The position numbers and the translations under genes are program-made. Under the pieces are notes generated by a model. It saw only the letters and a list, made by a program, of their open reading frames with translations. It was not told the origin of the DNA and ran no database searches. A stretch of DNA of 22,076 bases from a virus, in IMG/VR virus record IMGVR_UViG_3300039049_000045, positions 3,725 to 25,800 of that record. One strand, written 5' to 3'. Shown one piece after another: positions 1 to 10,600 of the stretch. The stretch's first letter is position 1; each line of letters starts with the position of its first letter.

Positions 1-302
1 CAGGTACACCTTGTCCGTTTGAAGGTAAGATAGGCTCAGAAGCTATTTCCCAGTGGGAAAAGTATGATGTTGAAAGACCAGACTATGAAAAATACGTATC
101 TAAATTAGAAACAAGGTCTAGAATAGATGCTGAACTGGAAGCTATAAGAATACAAAAAGAACAAGAAGAACTAGCTAAAAAGCTAGCTGAAGAGCAAGCA
201 AAGTTAGAGACACTAAAAGAACAAGAAGAAGTAGATAATATAATTATTGAAACTGACTTAGTAACAGAAGAAAAAAAAATAATAAACGTACACGCTGAAT
301 GA
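1..302 (+). CDS. C-terminal part of a charged coiled-coil protein (partial)
   Basis: An open frame enters from the left edge (first full codon at 3) and ends at TGA 300-302, giving 99 visible residues with the start outside the window. The beginning (GTPCPFEGKIGSEAISQWEK) looks globular. It is followed by a long Glu/Lys/Gln/Leu-rich stretch with repeats such as KEQEELAKKLAEEQAK, typical of a coiled coil. The stop overlaps the next gene's start in an ATGA arrangement, so the two are probably translationally coupled and in one transcript. By position it is probably a virion or tail-associated protein, but I do not recognise the family. The open frame and the tight junction make it a real gene. 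Confidence 0.8.
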   Translation, partial: GTPCPFEGKIGSEAISQWEKYDVERPDYEKYVSKLETRSRIDAELEAIRIQKEQEELAKKLAEEQAKLETLKEQEEVDNIIIETDLVTEEKKIINVHAE

Positions 303-2032
303 GATATTTATACTACGGGATATGGCTTTCAATAGCTTTATCCTTTTTGTGCATCTACAATATAGGAAATGCACAGACAATGAACACCGGTAATATTCTT
401 ACCAATTCAACATTTGGAACTGGAGGAAATACTACTACAACTGGTTGGTCAACAGATGGCGACCACGGTATTCATACTCATGGTGCTTGGAATGGATTTC
501 CATATCAAACAGGCATGGATGATACTGGTGGTGTACTAGCATTTGAAGGTCATACGGAAGATAATGTATATCAAGATGTAGATTTGGTTGGTGATGGCCA
601 CTTGACACAATCAGAAGTTAATCAAGGTTTTACATCAACCATGGCGGCAGATGTATGGTTTTGGAACAGTATTGAAAATACACTTACCCTTAAACAAACT
701 GTTACGGGTTCGGATGGTTCAGTATCTACACAAGTTAGAGAGATAAATGACCACCACCCTAATAGGTCAATGAATGGCGGTACATTTACAAACTATACAA
801 ATGTTTATACTCAAGGCTCGAATACACAAACAGATTTTACAATAAGAGCAGAGCTGTACAATGAAACTGCAGGTACAACTTATGATAACTATCATCGTGG
901 GCCAGATGTAGATAATGTTACATTAGATGTTACTTATACTTATATACCCCCTATAAGTGAAGAAACACAAGATGTTATAGACGACATCGATGGTGATATT
1001 ACAGATATAGTAGAAAACATACCGGATGATTTTAATTGGTATGAAGAAGATTTACCTATATTTGAAATACCAGTAGAATTTGATGACACGTTTTATTTTG
1101 AAGATATAGAAACAGTTTATATAGATGAACTACCTTCAATAGAAGAATTTGATATGGGTGGTTTTGAAGAAATGCCGGAGATAGAAACGGTATTTTTTGA
1201 AGACGAGTTTATGATGGAGCCTCCACCAATGATGGTAGAGGAGGTATTCACAGAAGAATTTGAGGAGGACTTTACTGAATTTTTAGAAGAGACTGGCATG
1301 GAAGAAGAGTTCATGGAGTTTCTAGAAGATGAAGGCATAACAGCCGAAGAGTTTTTTGAAGAGATAACTGAGGAGGAGTTCAATGACGAACTTACTGAGG
1401 AATCTTTTGAAGAGTTTGAGGAACCACTGGAAAGTTTCGCAACGGAGGAAGAAGGCATTTCGAAGGTTGAGGAAGATGAGACAGAAACAGTGGAAGAAGT
1501 TACTGAAACAGAAACAGTAGAGGAAGAAAAACAAGTAGCAAAGAATGAAAGCACAGAAGAAGACAAATCCGATAGCAAAGACACTGAGGAGTCAGAGATA
1601 CAAACAGAAGAGGGTGGAGAGCAAGAAGACATACAATCGGAAAAAGTGGACACCGAAGACGGGGTTGCTACAGATGTTGCAAACGTAGAAAAGAAATTAA
1701 ATAAGAATTTAAAAATTATAGCTAAACAAATAGCAAAGGTTACAAAAGAAACAACTCAAAACTTAACAAAAGAGGATTTATTTTTTAAAGAAAATAACCT
1801 TGACGCTTACAAGCAGATAGCTTTTTATTCTGCTGAAGACATTTATGAAAATGCAAACGTAGGGTTATTTATACAAATTGATTTATCTTCCTACTCGGGA
1901 GATATATACGCAGGAGTCGCTTTAGATTCCTACACAAATAATGACCCTGTAGAAGTACACAGAGTCAAACTACTAAATATAACTAGTAAAAAAAATAAAT
2001 TACTAGCTGAACTGGAGGCACTTAGACAATGA
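299..2032 (+). CDS. Secreted-looking acidic virion/tail protein with signal peptide
   Basis: 577 aa in three parts. Residues 1-25 resemble a Sec signal peptide: a basic/aromatic start, a hydrophobic core (IALSFLCIYNI) and a GNA|Q cleavage-like end. Residues about 26-215 are rich in Thr, Gly, Asn and Asp and read like a beta-sandwich, beginning ILTNSTF...GWS, a pattern common in carbohydrate-binding-like jelly-roll domains. Residues about 220-455 are a very acidic low-complexity tract built from variants of EEF, EEE and FEE. Residues about 460-577 return to a mixed composition with a short basic helix (KKLNKNLKIIAKQIAKV). The start overlaps the preceding stop by 4 bp and the stop overlaps the next start by 4 bp. 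Position suggests a tail fibre or other surface-exposed virion part, but a signal peptide is unusual for such proteins, so a periplasmic or envelope role is also possible. Function is not established. Confidence 0.75.
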   Translation: MRYLYYGIWLSIALSFLCIYNIGNAQTMNTGNILTNSTFGTGGNTTTTGWSTDGDHGIHTHGAWNGFPYQTGMDDTGGVLAFEGHTEDNVYQDVDLVGDGHLTQSEVNQGFTSTMAADVWFWNSIENTLTLKQTVTGSDGSVSTQVREINDHHPNRSMNGGTFTNYTNVYTQGSNTQTDFTIRAELYNETAGTTYDNYHRGPDVDNVTLDVTYTYIPPISEETQDVIDDIDGDITDIVENIPDDFNWYEEDLPIFEIPVEFDDTFYFEDIETVYIDELPSIEEFDMGGFEEMPEIETVFFEDEFMMEPPPMMVEEVFTEEFEEDFTEFLEETGMEEEFMEFLEDEGITAEEFFEEITEEEFNDELTEESFEEFEEPLESFATEEEGISKVEEDETETVEEVTETETVEEEKQVAKNESTEEDKSDSKDTEESEIQTEEGGEQEDIQSEKVDTEDGVATDVANVEKKLNKNLKIIAKQIAKVTKETTQNLTKEDLFFKENNLDAYKQIAFYSAEDIYENANVGLFIQIDLSSYSGDIYAGVALDSYTNNDPVEVHRVKLLNITSKKNKLLAELEALRQ

Positions 2033-2529
2033 AGATAATTGAAAAACTTAGCACATATGCGGCACTATTGGGAGTGATTGGAGCTATAGGAGGAGGGTTC
2101 TATACATGGGGTCAATTCAACTCAAGACTTGACGCTATTGAGGCTACACCTCCAGTAAATTTAAAACCACTAAAAGAAAAAGACAAAGAATTAGAAAAGA
2201 AAATTGATGAAGCACTATTGTATGCAAATGAATACAAAGTAGATTTAATTGATAGAATTAAAAAGGTAGATGATAAAATTGTACCTACTGATTTAACTTT
2301 GGTGTTTAAAGAAATAGGTAAAATAAAAGAACAGATAGCTATGCTAGACATACCAGAGCCTTTTATTATACAACCTTTTATAGCACCAATTAATGAAACT
2401 ATTAGGACATTAGAAAGTATAATATCAGAATTATCAAAACAAGTAGCAATTGCATTAAAAGAAAATGAAGTGCAAGATGTTATGATAGAAGAGTTAAAAC
2501 TTAGCACTAATAACCCTCTAAGTAATTAG
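2029..2529 (+). CDS. Small membrane-anchored coiled-coil protein
   Basis: 166 aa. Residues about 8-27 (YAALLGVIGAIGGGFYTWG) form one transmembrane or Gly-rich membrane-active helix. The remainder is Lys/Glu/Ile/Leu-rich with heptad-like spacing (LKEKDKELEKKIDEALL; IRTLESIISELSKQVAIAL), consistent with a coiled coil on one side of the membrane. The ATG overlaps the preceding TGA. The layout resembles inner-membrane spanin subunits or membrane-anchored virion accessory proteins. No outer-membrane lipoprotein partner gene is seen nested inside it, so I do not call it a spanin. A 42-bp gap follows, the largest within the rightward block. Confidence 0.7.
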   Translation: MKIIEKLSTYAALLGVIGAIGGGFYTWGQFNSRLDAIEATPPVNLKPLKEKDKELEKKIDEALLYANEYKVDLIDRIKKVDDKIVPTDLTLVFKEIGKIKEQIAMLDIPEPFIIQPFIAPINETIRTLESIISELSKQVAIALKENEVQDVMIEELKLSTNNPLSN

Positions 2530-2571
2530 TGTTGAGTTTTATAGGGAGTGGTCGTTTAACAAGGAGAAACA

Positions 2572-2766
2572 ATGACCCAAGAAAAAACAAATAACGTAGA
2601 CCCTAAAATCTATGAAGAAGTCATAGGTAAAATTGCACAGCAACGTAATGATGCACACAATCGAGTAGCAACTTTAGAAATAGATGTTGCAAAACTAAAA
2701 CAAGAAAACATGAGATTGAAAGCAACAATACAGGCTGAAAAGGAGTTTAAAAAGAAGGATAAGTAA
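2572..2766 (+). CDS. Short coiled-coil protein
   Basis: 64 aa, predicted almost entirely helical, with a leucine-zipper-like stretch (RVATLEIDVAKLKQENMRLK) and a basic tail (FKKKDK). A clear Shine-Dalgarno, AAGGAG at 2561-2566, sits 5 nt before the ATG. The final A of its TAA is the first base of the next ATG (TAATG), which suggests coupling. It could be an oligomerisation adaptor or scaffold-like peptide of the neighbouring virion proteins. No family is recognised. Confidence 0.7.
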   Translation: MTQEKTNNVDPKIYEEVIGKIAQQRNDAHNRVATLEIDVAKLKQENMRLKATIQAEKEFKKKDK

Positions 2767-4136
2767 TGGCACAAGAACCAGTAACAGGCGGCACAGGATT
2801 ACCGGAAGAAAGGTCTAAGTTACCTATTGTACAAACTGAACAACAAGCAGGAATTGCTGATACTCCTGCTACTCTTCCTACTGGCACAGAAGTAACACCA
2901 GATAAATTAGAAATAGGGGCAGATGAATTATTAACTACACCTGCACCTTTAACAGCTAAAGAACAAACTATAGCTACATCACCAACAACTAATTTAGATG
3001 TATCAGTTCCACAATCAAAAACAGCAACAACTTATACAGCATACACAGAACCGGGAACAGTTGAAGCTAATGCCGCAAGTGGCACACTAAATTCTCAAGC
3101 AATAATAGGTAACATTGAAGGTGCTGTATCTCAAGCATCGCAAGCATCTGTTGTTAATCAAGAGTTAGACCAACGTGCTACAGTAAAATATCAATTAGAT
3201 AAATTATTTAGTGACTTCCAAGAAGGAACAGAACTACCTGCATGGGCATCACCTGCAGTTAGAAAAGTTACTGCTATAATGAATCAACGTGGTTTAGGTT
3301 CTTCTAGTATGGCATCAGCCGCTATTACACAAGCAATTATGGAATCTGGTGTTGCCATAGCCGCTAATGATGCAAAAATGTATGCGGCAATACAATTACA
3401 AAACTTAAAGAATGAACAGCAAACCACATTACAAAATGCATTAGCAGTAGCCGCAATGGACAGAGCTAATGTAAGTGCAAGAACAAATGCGGCTGTAACA
3501 AACGCACGTTCTTTTCTATCAATTGATTTAGCTAATTTAACAAACGAACAAAAAACTGCTGAGTTAAATTATCAAGGAACATTGCAAAAGATGTTTAAAG
3601 ACCAATCAGAAATAAATGCATCTAGACAATTTAACGCAAAAGAACAAAATGACATAGATGAATTTTTTGATGAATTAGCAACACAAGTAGAAACAGCAAA
3701 CGCTAACAGACAAGTAGCTAACGAACAGTTTAATGCCGACCAAAAAAATGCAATAACAAAATACTATGAATCACTAAATGATTCTCGTGATAAATTTAAT
3801 TCTAATATGACTACACAGATAAATCAATCAAATGCTGTGTGGAGAAGAGAAATAAACACAGCTAACACTGCACTACAAAACGAAACAAATAGACTTAATG
3901 CAGGTAATTTATTAAACTTAACAACAAACGCACAAAATTATTTATGGCAAAGATACCGTGATGAAGCATCATGGTTAATGGCTAGCACAGAATCTGCAAA
4001 AGATAGAGCACATGCAGTTGCAATGTTTGCACAACAAGCAGAGTTTAATCAAGATACTTATGAAAAACAACAAAAAGACTTACTACTAACAGAACTTGGT
4101 ATGACAGTTTTTGATTTAATATTTGGAGATAACTAA
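2766..4136 (+). CDS. Helical Ala/Gln/Asn-rich virion protein (possible internal or tail-associated)
   Basis: 456 aa. Residues 1-110 are Pro/Thr/Ala/Glu-rich with little hydrophobic core and are probably disordered. From about 115 onward the protein is strongly helical and rich in Ala, Gln and Asn, with long coiled-coil-like stretches (NEQFNADQKNAITKYYESL). A segment at about 173-190 (NQRGLGSSSMASAAITQA) is the most conserved-looking part and resembles a motif I associate with structural proteins of marine tailed phages. It ends with a hydrophobic segment (LLLTELGMTVFDLIFG). It has 1-bp overlaps with both neighbours. Its place just upstream of the presumed ejection-protein genes fits a gp14-like internal core or tail-associated role, which is inference. 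Confidence 0.75.
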   Translation: MAQEPVTGGTGLPEERSKLPIVQTEQQAGIADTPATLPTGTEVTPDKLEIGADELLTTPAPLTAKEQTIATSPTTNLDVSVPQSKTATTYTAYTEPGTVEANAASGTLNSQAIIGNIEGAVSQASQASVVNQELDQRATVKYQLDKLFSDFQEGTELPAWASPAVRKVTAIMNQRGLGSSSMASAAITQAIMESGVAIAANDAKMYAAIQLQNLKNEQQTTLQNALAVAAMDRANVSARTNAAVTNARSFLSIDLANLTNEQKTAELNYQGTLQKMFKDQSEINASRQFNAKEQNDIDEFFDELATQVETANANRQVANEQFNADQKNAITKYYESLNDSRDKFNSNMTTQINQSNAVWRREINTANTALQNETNRLNAGNLLNLTTNAQNYLWQRYRDEASWLMASTESAKDRAHAVAMFAQQAEFNQDTYEKQQKDLLLTELGMTVFDLIFGDN

Positions 4137-4768
4137 TGAACTTTGTAAAAAAATTAAAAAATATAGTTAATGACATAATACCGAATGAAATAAAAAATAA
4201 TGATTATGTAAAAGCGGCTTTATTAGCGGCGGGTGCTTATTATGGTTATGGTGCGGCTCCGCAATCTTTTAAAGATTTATTTAAACCCGGCCCAACTAGT
4301 CTTGTATCTAGAGGTAAAGGGTTTTTGTTTGGTGAGCCATCAAAAGTTTTATTACAAAGAAGTGATGTAATTCTTAGGTCAAAACCTACGAAAGGTAAAA
4401 TAGGTAGTGGCGGTGTACCTTCTAGTCTTTTTGAAATTGGTAAAAAAGGTTATAGTCTATTTAAAAGTAGAGGGTCGGGAGAAATAAGTGATACAAAAAG
4501 AAAATCACAAGCACTTGTTCCAACTATTCAAACTGTAAATGTAAACCCAAATATAAATACTGGTGGTATAAATAAATATTCATCTGGTAAAGTAGGTATG
4601 GTAGGAATGACAGACGCAAGAGTAGAAATGGCATTAGCACAACTAGTAAATAGTAAAAACTTTTTACAAGCTATGAACGGAAACATACCAATGGATTTTA
4701 TACAACCCGGTAGTCCTAGTGGCCCTACAGTATCAATTGGTAGTACAGGAGGCACTGACATAACATGA
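4136..4768 (+). CDS. Virion-region protein with Ala/Gly hydrophobic segment
   Basis: 210 aa. A basic amphipathic start (NFVKKLKNIVNDII) is followed at about residues 25-42 by a short Ala/Gly/Tyr hydrophobic segment (KAALLAAGAYYGYGAAP). The middle is basic and Gly/Ser/Lys-rich. The end (about 150-210) is Gly/Ser/Thr/Pro-rich and probably flexible. A small protein with one membrane-active segment just before two very large helical proteins matches the position and size of T7 gp14 (196 aa), the smallest ejection protein. This is a positional analogy; I see no sequence signature that proves it. It starts by 1-bp overlap (TAATG) and ends in a 4-bp ATGA overlap. Confidence 0.7.
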   Translation: MNFVKKLKNIVNDIIPNEIKNNDYVKAALLAAGAYYGYGAAPQSFKDLFKPGPTSLVSRGKGFLFGEPSKVLLQRSDVILRSKPTKGKIGSGGVPSSLFEIGKKGYSLFKSRGSGEISDTKRKSQALVPTIQTVNVNPNINTGGINKYSSGKVGMVGMTDARVEMALAQLVNSKNFLQAMNGNIPMDFIQPGSPSGPTVSIGSTGGTDIT

Positions 4769-5298
4769 GTTTAAAAACAAAAGATTTTAGCGTAGACCAA
4801 TTAAATGCACCTGTTCCGGGTCATTCATTAACAACAGCAGTAGGTAAGTGGCCGTGGGAAAGACCTGCTAGAGAGTCAGACCCAGAAAAAGTTGTATCTA
4901 TGATAGTTGATAAATTAGAAAAACCTAGTGTGCAAGATAGATTAGCACGTCTTATGCTTACAGGTGTATCAGTACAAGAGATAACTAATACAATAGCACT
5001 TGGTGGTTTTACAAAAGGTGAATTCTCACCAGATGTTGCAGAATTAATAAAACCTGCAATTGTAATTTATGTAACAAAGATAGCACTTGATAAAGAGATA
5101 CCAGTAAAAGTATTTAATAATGATGACAAACAAAATGAAGCTGATGATATTGAAATGCTAGATGCTATGAAAGAAAACAACCCGCAGGTGTTTAATAGAA
5201 TAATGCAAATGAAAGATGAAGAGGATGCTATGCCACAAATAGAAAACAAAGAACCACAAGGTTTTTTAGATATAGATGATAGTGAGGTACAATCATGA
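4765..5298 (+). CDS. Conserved-looking marine phage protein, PGHSLT/WPWERP type
   Basis: 177 aa. The N-terminal region carries PVPGHSLT and WPWERP (about residues 17-35), a signature I associate with conserved proteins of unknown function in marine tailed phages. The middle (about 40-105) is helical (VVSMIVDKLEKPSVQDRL; ITNTIALGGFTKGEF), with a hydrophobic helix IKPAIVIYVTKIAL. The C-terminal 60 residues are acidic and probably flexible. Both junctions are 4-bp ATGA overlaps, so it is embedded in the virion operon between the 210-aa and 770-aa genes. A structural or assembly role is inferred from context only. Confidence 0.75.
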   Translation: MSLKTKDFSVDQLNAPVPGHSLTTAVGKWPWERPARESDPEKVVSMIVDKLEKPSVQDRLARLMLTGVSVQEITNTIALGGFTKGEFSPDVAELIKPAIVIYVTKIALDKEIPVKVFNNDDKQNEADDIEMLDAMKENNPQVFNRIMQMKDEEDAMPQIENKEPQGFLDIDDSEVQS

Positions 5299-7607
5299 GT
5301 ATGAGTGTTCCATTTTTTACAGGGTTTCTTAGAAGACGTAGAGAAACAAAAGATTTTACAACACAAACTGAAGCTGATTTAATTAAAGCATTAGAGGTTC
5401 AAGAATCTGCAAATGCAAATGATTTAGATATACAGTATGCAAAAAACATAGGTGCAATACAAAAATCATTACTTGAAAGTTATGTTGAAAATCACGATAA
5501 AAATTTAAGTTTTGGTGGTAGTAATATTAGCACACAATTATTAGGTTTAGTACAAAATGGTACTTTAGATGGTAAAGATTTAGATGCAAATACTATAAAT
5601 AGTTTAATACAACAACCTGTATTTAAATTTAAAAAACCAGATGATAAAAATCCTACTGAATTTTTATTTGATTTACAAACTCAATACGTAGAAAACAAAG
5701 CTAAGTTTAATGAATACTTTTCAGAAAACACCGATGACTTTGCATCACTAACAAGTGCTTTTATAACATCTATTGCTAATTATGATAAACAATTTAGAGT
5801 AGAAACAGATGCAGGAAGAATAACATTAAATCCTAATCTTGAATCACAATTTGCTAGTCTGTTAGAAATACCTCAATTTGCTAATGCACTTGATGTTTAT
5901 CTAGGTCAAAAGAAGCAAGTGGAAATAGCAAAGCTACACGGTGATGACAACAAGATAAATGACATTGTATCTGTAGAAACAAAAGTAGATGATGTTGATT
6001 TAACAATGAATATAGCTACAGAGGGCATAGCACCATCATTAATAGGCTTAAATAATGATGAGGTTGGTAATGATAAATTACAAAAAGTATTAGATTTTAT
6101 GACAATAAATGACCCAGATGGTAGGTCAAAAGATATGTTAAAAAACGAAATACAAATTGATGGCAATAGTGTAAATGAATATGCAAAAGCTCTTGTCGTA
6201 GCATTACCATTTGCCACCAAACTAAACACAGCAACAAATGCAGATGTAGCTAATCTATCTAATTATATTGCAGGTAAAGAAGTTATCATTGATGGTAATG
6301 TATTTCAAACAGACTTTTTTAAAGGTGATGAAGCTAGAGTAGCAGATTTGTTTTTATTTATGTCTACGAAAAAAAATGTTGTTAATCAAGGCAACATGGT
6401 TCAAACAACGTATACACTAGATGAAAAAGAATTACGTGAAGCTCAAGATAGAAACGAAGCGGCTGACCAAGCAATTCGTCTAGTAGACGATTACCTAGAT
6501 ATTTTAAATATATCTGAGGGTTACGGTTTACCAGACAACCAAGTTGTAAGAAACTTTATTGCATCTTTTGAAGGTTTAAGAGCAGGTATTACATCTACAC
6601 AAAACTACCTTGCAGGACAAACTAGCGGTGCCTATGGTACTTGGGCACAGACAACTTTTAATAGACTAAATGGTTTGTCTAATCGAATAGAAGAAACACT
6701 GGCAGGTGAAGGCATAACTGATGCCAATAAAAGCATAGTATTAAACGCTATGACAGAATTTACACAAACAGCTTTAGCATATCAAGTATCTATGGCGTTT
6801 CAAGGTGGTTCTGGTGGTAGAACAGTTTCAAACGAAGACTTTGCATTAGTATTAAAAGCAATAAAAGGTGGTGCGTTTGATACGTACGAATCACAACGTG
6901 CAAGACTTTTATCATTAAAAAAATTCTTAGAGGCACCTTTAGTGACTAGTGACTTGTTAATAATGCATGGTGTTCAAGGTAAAAATGCATCTCAATTATA
7001 TGACAGATACTATCGTAGAAAAACTGGCATTAACTTAAACTCAAGTAATAGTGTTAACAATGAAACTAATATAACAGAGTTTGCCAATGCATTTCAAGCG
7101 GAACTTACACTTGCCCCTCAAGATGGTGGGTTTGATGACACATTTATTGATAGTAGATTTGTACCAACAAAAGATTTACGTAGTAGAATTTTTATTGTGA
7201 ATATAGACCCAAATGATGCTTCAAAAGGGCAAGTAGCTATAATGAATGTATTTAAAGGCGGTATGGCACAAAGAAACAACCTTTCAAATCTAACTGCAGA
7301 AAATACACAAACTATTATATTAGATATAAATCCTGAACAAGCAATAGATAATAGATTTAAATTTTTTGTTATGAATAAGGGGGAAGCTAATTTCTTACCT
7401 CTAGATACCGAACAGTTTTTAGAAGACACAAAAAAAACTATTAGCGGATTAACAAAAGGTAGCGAGTTATCTGATGAAGAGAGAAATTCTGTATTAGGTC
7501 AATTTAATAGTTTAAAATCTTTGATGGGGCCGGTTAATATTGGTAAAGATGGTCAACTAATAGGAATAAGTGACGTAGCAGAATCAGAATGGTTTACAGG
7601 TAGTTAA
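5295..7607 (+). CDS. Large internal virion (ejection) protein candidate, T7 gp15-like by position
   Basis: 770 aa, largely helical, with short beta-rich parts, no signal peptide and no clear transmembrane span. It lies directly before the 1544-aa gene. T7 gp15 is 747 aa and precedes gp16 (1318 aa), so order and size match the T7 internal-core pair. No enzyme motif is visible. A Gly/Ser-rich loop (FQGGSGGRTVSNEDF) lies near residue 500. The start is chosen at the ATG of the 4-bp overlap with the preceding gene. A second ATG two codons on (MSMSV) cannot be excluded. Known role of this class: released with the DNA to form the conduit across the cell envelope. Assignment here is by synteny and size. 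Confidence 0.65.
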   Translation: MSMSVPFFTGFLRRRRETKDFTTQTEADLIKALEVQESANANDLDIQYAKNIGAIQKSLLESYVENHDKNLSFGGSNISTQLLGLVQNGTLDGKDLDANTINSLIQQPVFKFKKPDDKNPTEFLFDLQTQYVENKAKFNEYFSENTDDFASLTSAFITSIANYDKQFRVETDAGRITLNPNLESQFASLLEIPQFANALDVYLGQKKQVEIAKLHGDDNKINDIVSVETKVDDVDLTMNIATEGIAPSLIGLNNDEVGNDKLQKVLDFMTINDPDGRSKDMLKNEIQIDGNSVNEYAKALVVALPFATKLNTATNADVANLSNYIAGKEVIIDGNVFQTDFFKGDEARVADLFLFMSTKKNVVNQGNMVQTTYTLDEKELREAQDRNEAADQAIRLVDDYLDILNISEGYGLPDNQVVRNFIASFEGLRAGITSTQNYLAGQTSGAYGTWAQTTFNRLNGLSNRIEETLAGEGITDANKSIVLNAMTEFTQTALAYQVSMAFQGGSGGRTVSNEDFALVLKAIKGGAFDTYESQRARLLSLKKFLEAPLVTSDLLIMHGVQGKNASQLYDRYYRRKTGINLNSSNSVNNETNITEFANAFQAELTLAPQDGGFDDTFIDSRFVPTKDLRSRIFIVNIDPNDASKGQVAIMNVFKGGMAQRNNLSNLTAENTQTIILDINPEQAIDNRFKFFVMNKGEANFLPLDTEQFLEDTKKTISGLTKGSELSDEERNSVLGQFNSLKSLMGPVNIGKDGQLIGISDVAESEWFTGS

Positions 7608-7608
7608 T

Positions 7609-10600
7609 ATGGATTTTGGTAATAAAGAAATATTTGGAGGTTTTTACACAGGCGATAGAGATTTATTTGATACAAATGGTGCTATCATAGACATGGGCGG
7701 TAAATCAGACATTGAAATACAAAAACTTATTGAAGATAATTATTTTAATAAAAAGTATACGGGCCCTGTTATTCAAAAAGATATTGGTACTAAATTAGAG
7801 GAAGCAACACAACCCGGAGCCGCTACATTTGAGGAAAGAAAAAAATTAAAGGAACAGAAAAAAGAATCTGAGTTTCTTACTGAATTAAACAATACTTTGA
7901 TGGCCGCAGGTGTATCGCAAGCAGATATAGATAAAATCATCCCTAATCCTGCATTTAACGATGTTAATAGTCCATTGTACAATCCAGATATGTATAACGT
8001 GCAGATGGAAAACTTAAATAAAATGAGAGATTTTTATGGGCCACTTCCGGGTCTTACGCAAGGCATATATAAAGGCGTAGATACATTTAAAACAATTCAA
8101 AAGATTGTACCATTTATGTTAGATGCACCTATAGAGGGAGGTTCTACTACAGGATTTGATACAAGTAAACTCCCAGAACCAGTAAAAAAATTTACCGGTG
8201 AAGTAAGAGATTTTATTGAAACATACACACCATTTGGAACAAGAACTACAGCAGAAAATATAGCGGCTAATTTTGATGCTTACAATTTGCCAGATGTTTT
8301 AGAAAAATATGATGCAGATACTTTTAGTAAAATAGTATCTCCGGATAAAGATTTTAAACCTTACCCAGACATAGACCCCGGATACAAACTAGACACTCTT
8401 TCTACACCTGTGGCTACAATAACACAACTTACATTAGAAAACGTTGGTTTTGGAGCGGCATTTTTAAAATTTGGCTACAATCTTGCTAACAGATGGGGTG
8501 ATGAATTTACAGAATTTATGATTAAAAAACTACAAAACGATGGTTTTGAAGAGTTTAATCAGACAGTGGCAAACCAATACTTAGCAAATCCCGGAAAACT
8601 ACTAGACGAGTTTTTCGTACAACAAAAAGGTTACAAAAAAGGAACTATATTCCACAAAATGTTTTTAGAACCAAGACTAAAAACTGGTTTAAGTATACAA
8701 CAAAGTTTAAAAAATGCTGAAGAGTTGGATAAAGTAAGTTTAGAAATAATAACAAATCAAAGATTACTTAATGAAGCAATTGATGCGGGCAAACCACAAA
8801 AAATAATTAGTGAATTAGAAAGAAAAATAAACGTAGGTTTACAAACTCAATTTAATTTATTAGTTCAATCAGTTCCAAAATTTGTAAAGACAGAAGGACA
8901 AGCACTGGTCGGTGCTGTTACGTTTGGAACTTACTTTAATGAAACTAACCCACTTGGTTTTGGTGTTGCTACAGGTGAAATAACGGGTGCTGTTATCACT
9001 CCATCTATTTCTGGTTTAGGAGTTTATGCTATAAAAGGAGTAAACAATACAGTAGCATCATTTGCAGATTTAATATTTGATGCTTTTCAAGTAGACCCCG
9101 GCACTAATTTTATATCTCCGGTATTTGGTGCTTTTGGAACTATAAAAAAAGCCGAAGACGGCTTGTTATTAATGCGTGACCCTAACGCTAAAGGTAATCC
9201 TAGACTAAATATACCAGAGGGTTTTAGACAAGCAACTACTAAAGAAGTAAACGCATATGAAAAATTATTTTTAGGTTTTTCTAAAAATTTAACACCAGAA
9301 ACTCGTGACGAAGTTTTTAGAGAATTAGAAAAAGCCAAAACAAAATATTTAGAATTAGAATCTTTCTTAATAAAAAGTGGCAAATCAGAATTAGAAGCAT
9401 ACGACATTGCATCTAGGGCAATGAACTTATCATTTCAAATACCTGCAATACAACATTTAACATTAGAAAGCACATTAAAATTAAAACCTAGCAATTATAA
9501 AGGATTTAGTGGTGCTGTTGCAGAACACACTGAGTTATACGTGCAATCAGTTTCATTACAAACAGAGCTATCAAAGTTATTAGCAGAAATATCGCCATTA
9601 ACAAAAGCTCAAATGGGAGGCACCAATGAAACATTAAACTCATTGTTTGAATCCTTAACTAGAGCTCAAGCTAACAACTCAATATTTATAAAAGAAACAG
9701 AAGCACAATTTGAGCAGATTATTAATTTAAAATTTGCACAACTAGTTGGTGCTGATGAAACATTAGAAAATCCAGATGAAATAATACTATCATTAAAAAG
9801 GTTAGAAAATTTAAATGAAACGTATCCAGATTTACAATTTAAAGATTTTAAAAAGTTAATTGAGATAACAGAAAATAAAATAAATTTAATAAACACATTT
9901 GAGTCTAACGCTCAAAAGAAATTTGATTCGTTTGCTAAGTTGATGGACACACCAGAAAATCAACAAATGGCTAAAACACAATCTACAAAATATATGCTTA
10001 AATATTTAAAAACAAAAAAAGCATTATTGACTAGACATTGGGAACGAACTTTTAAAAACCCACTTAAAAATGCGTTAAAAGATGAAGACATAATTAATTT
10101 TGCTCCTATACTAAAAATAATAGACGACTCATTTCCAGAACTGCAATATGATGGTATATCAAAAAAAATTACAGGAACACAAAAACTAGTAGGATTATTA
10201 CCAAATGAAAGAAAAATATTTGAGCTATATCAATCTTTAGAAAGACCTGCTTTTGAAGCATTAAAAAATAATCCACTATTTACAGGATACACAATGTCTG
10301 AGTTAGTAACTGAGACAGCTAAAGCATTAAAAAAGAATCCAGACAACACTAGTTTCTTTGACATATGGAAATTTTATAATGGAAAAGAATTTGATGGTGA
10401 AGTTGTTGATATGCCACTAAACTTAAATTTTGAAGAATCTCACAACATGAAAGGTTATTTTAATGACATAATTAACAATGAGTTAGCAAAAAGAGGTGAA
10501 AAAAATATTGCACCTGTTTTCTTTGATATTAGAGAAAACGTAGATTTAGGAATAAGAGAGTTTTTTGATGGAACATCAGATGAAATACAAACTTTGTATA

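Noticed and set aside
299-376. Lipoprotein signal at LSFLC of the 577-aa protein.
   Set aside because: The residue before Cys is Leu, not the small residue needed for a lipobox; an ordinary cleavage site after GNA fits better.
1117-1653. Long Ser-rich open frame on the - strand opposite the acidic tract.
   Set aside because: It is the antisense of GAA/GAG/GAC-rich codons and gives an unnatural Ser/Val composition with no ribosome site.
2542-2554. The 13-base string TAGGGAGTGGTCG occurs here and again at about 16918-16930.
   Set aside because: A 13-base match between two places in 22 kb is expected by chance, and the second copy is inside coding sequence.
2532-2560. Possible promoter TTGAGT-17 bp-TTTAAC in the 42-bp gap before the 64-aa gene.
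   Set aside because: Weak matches (4 of 6 each), and the predicted start would fall after the gene's ribosome site, so the gene is more likely read from upstream.
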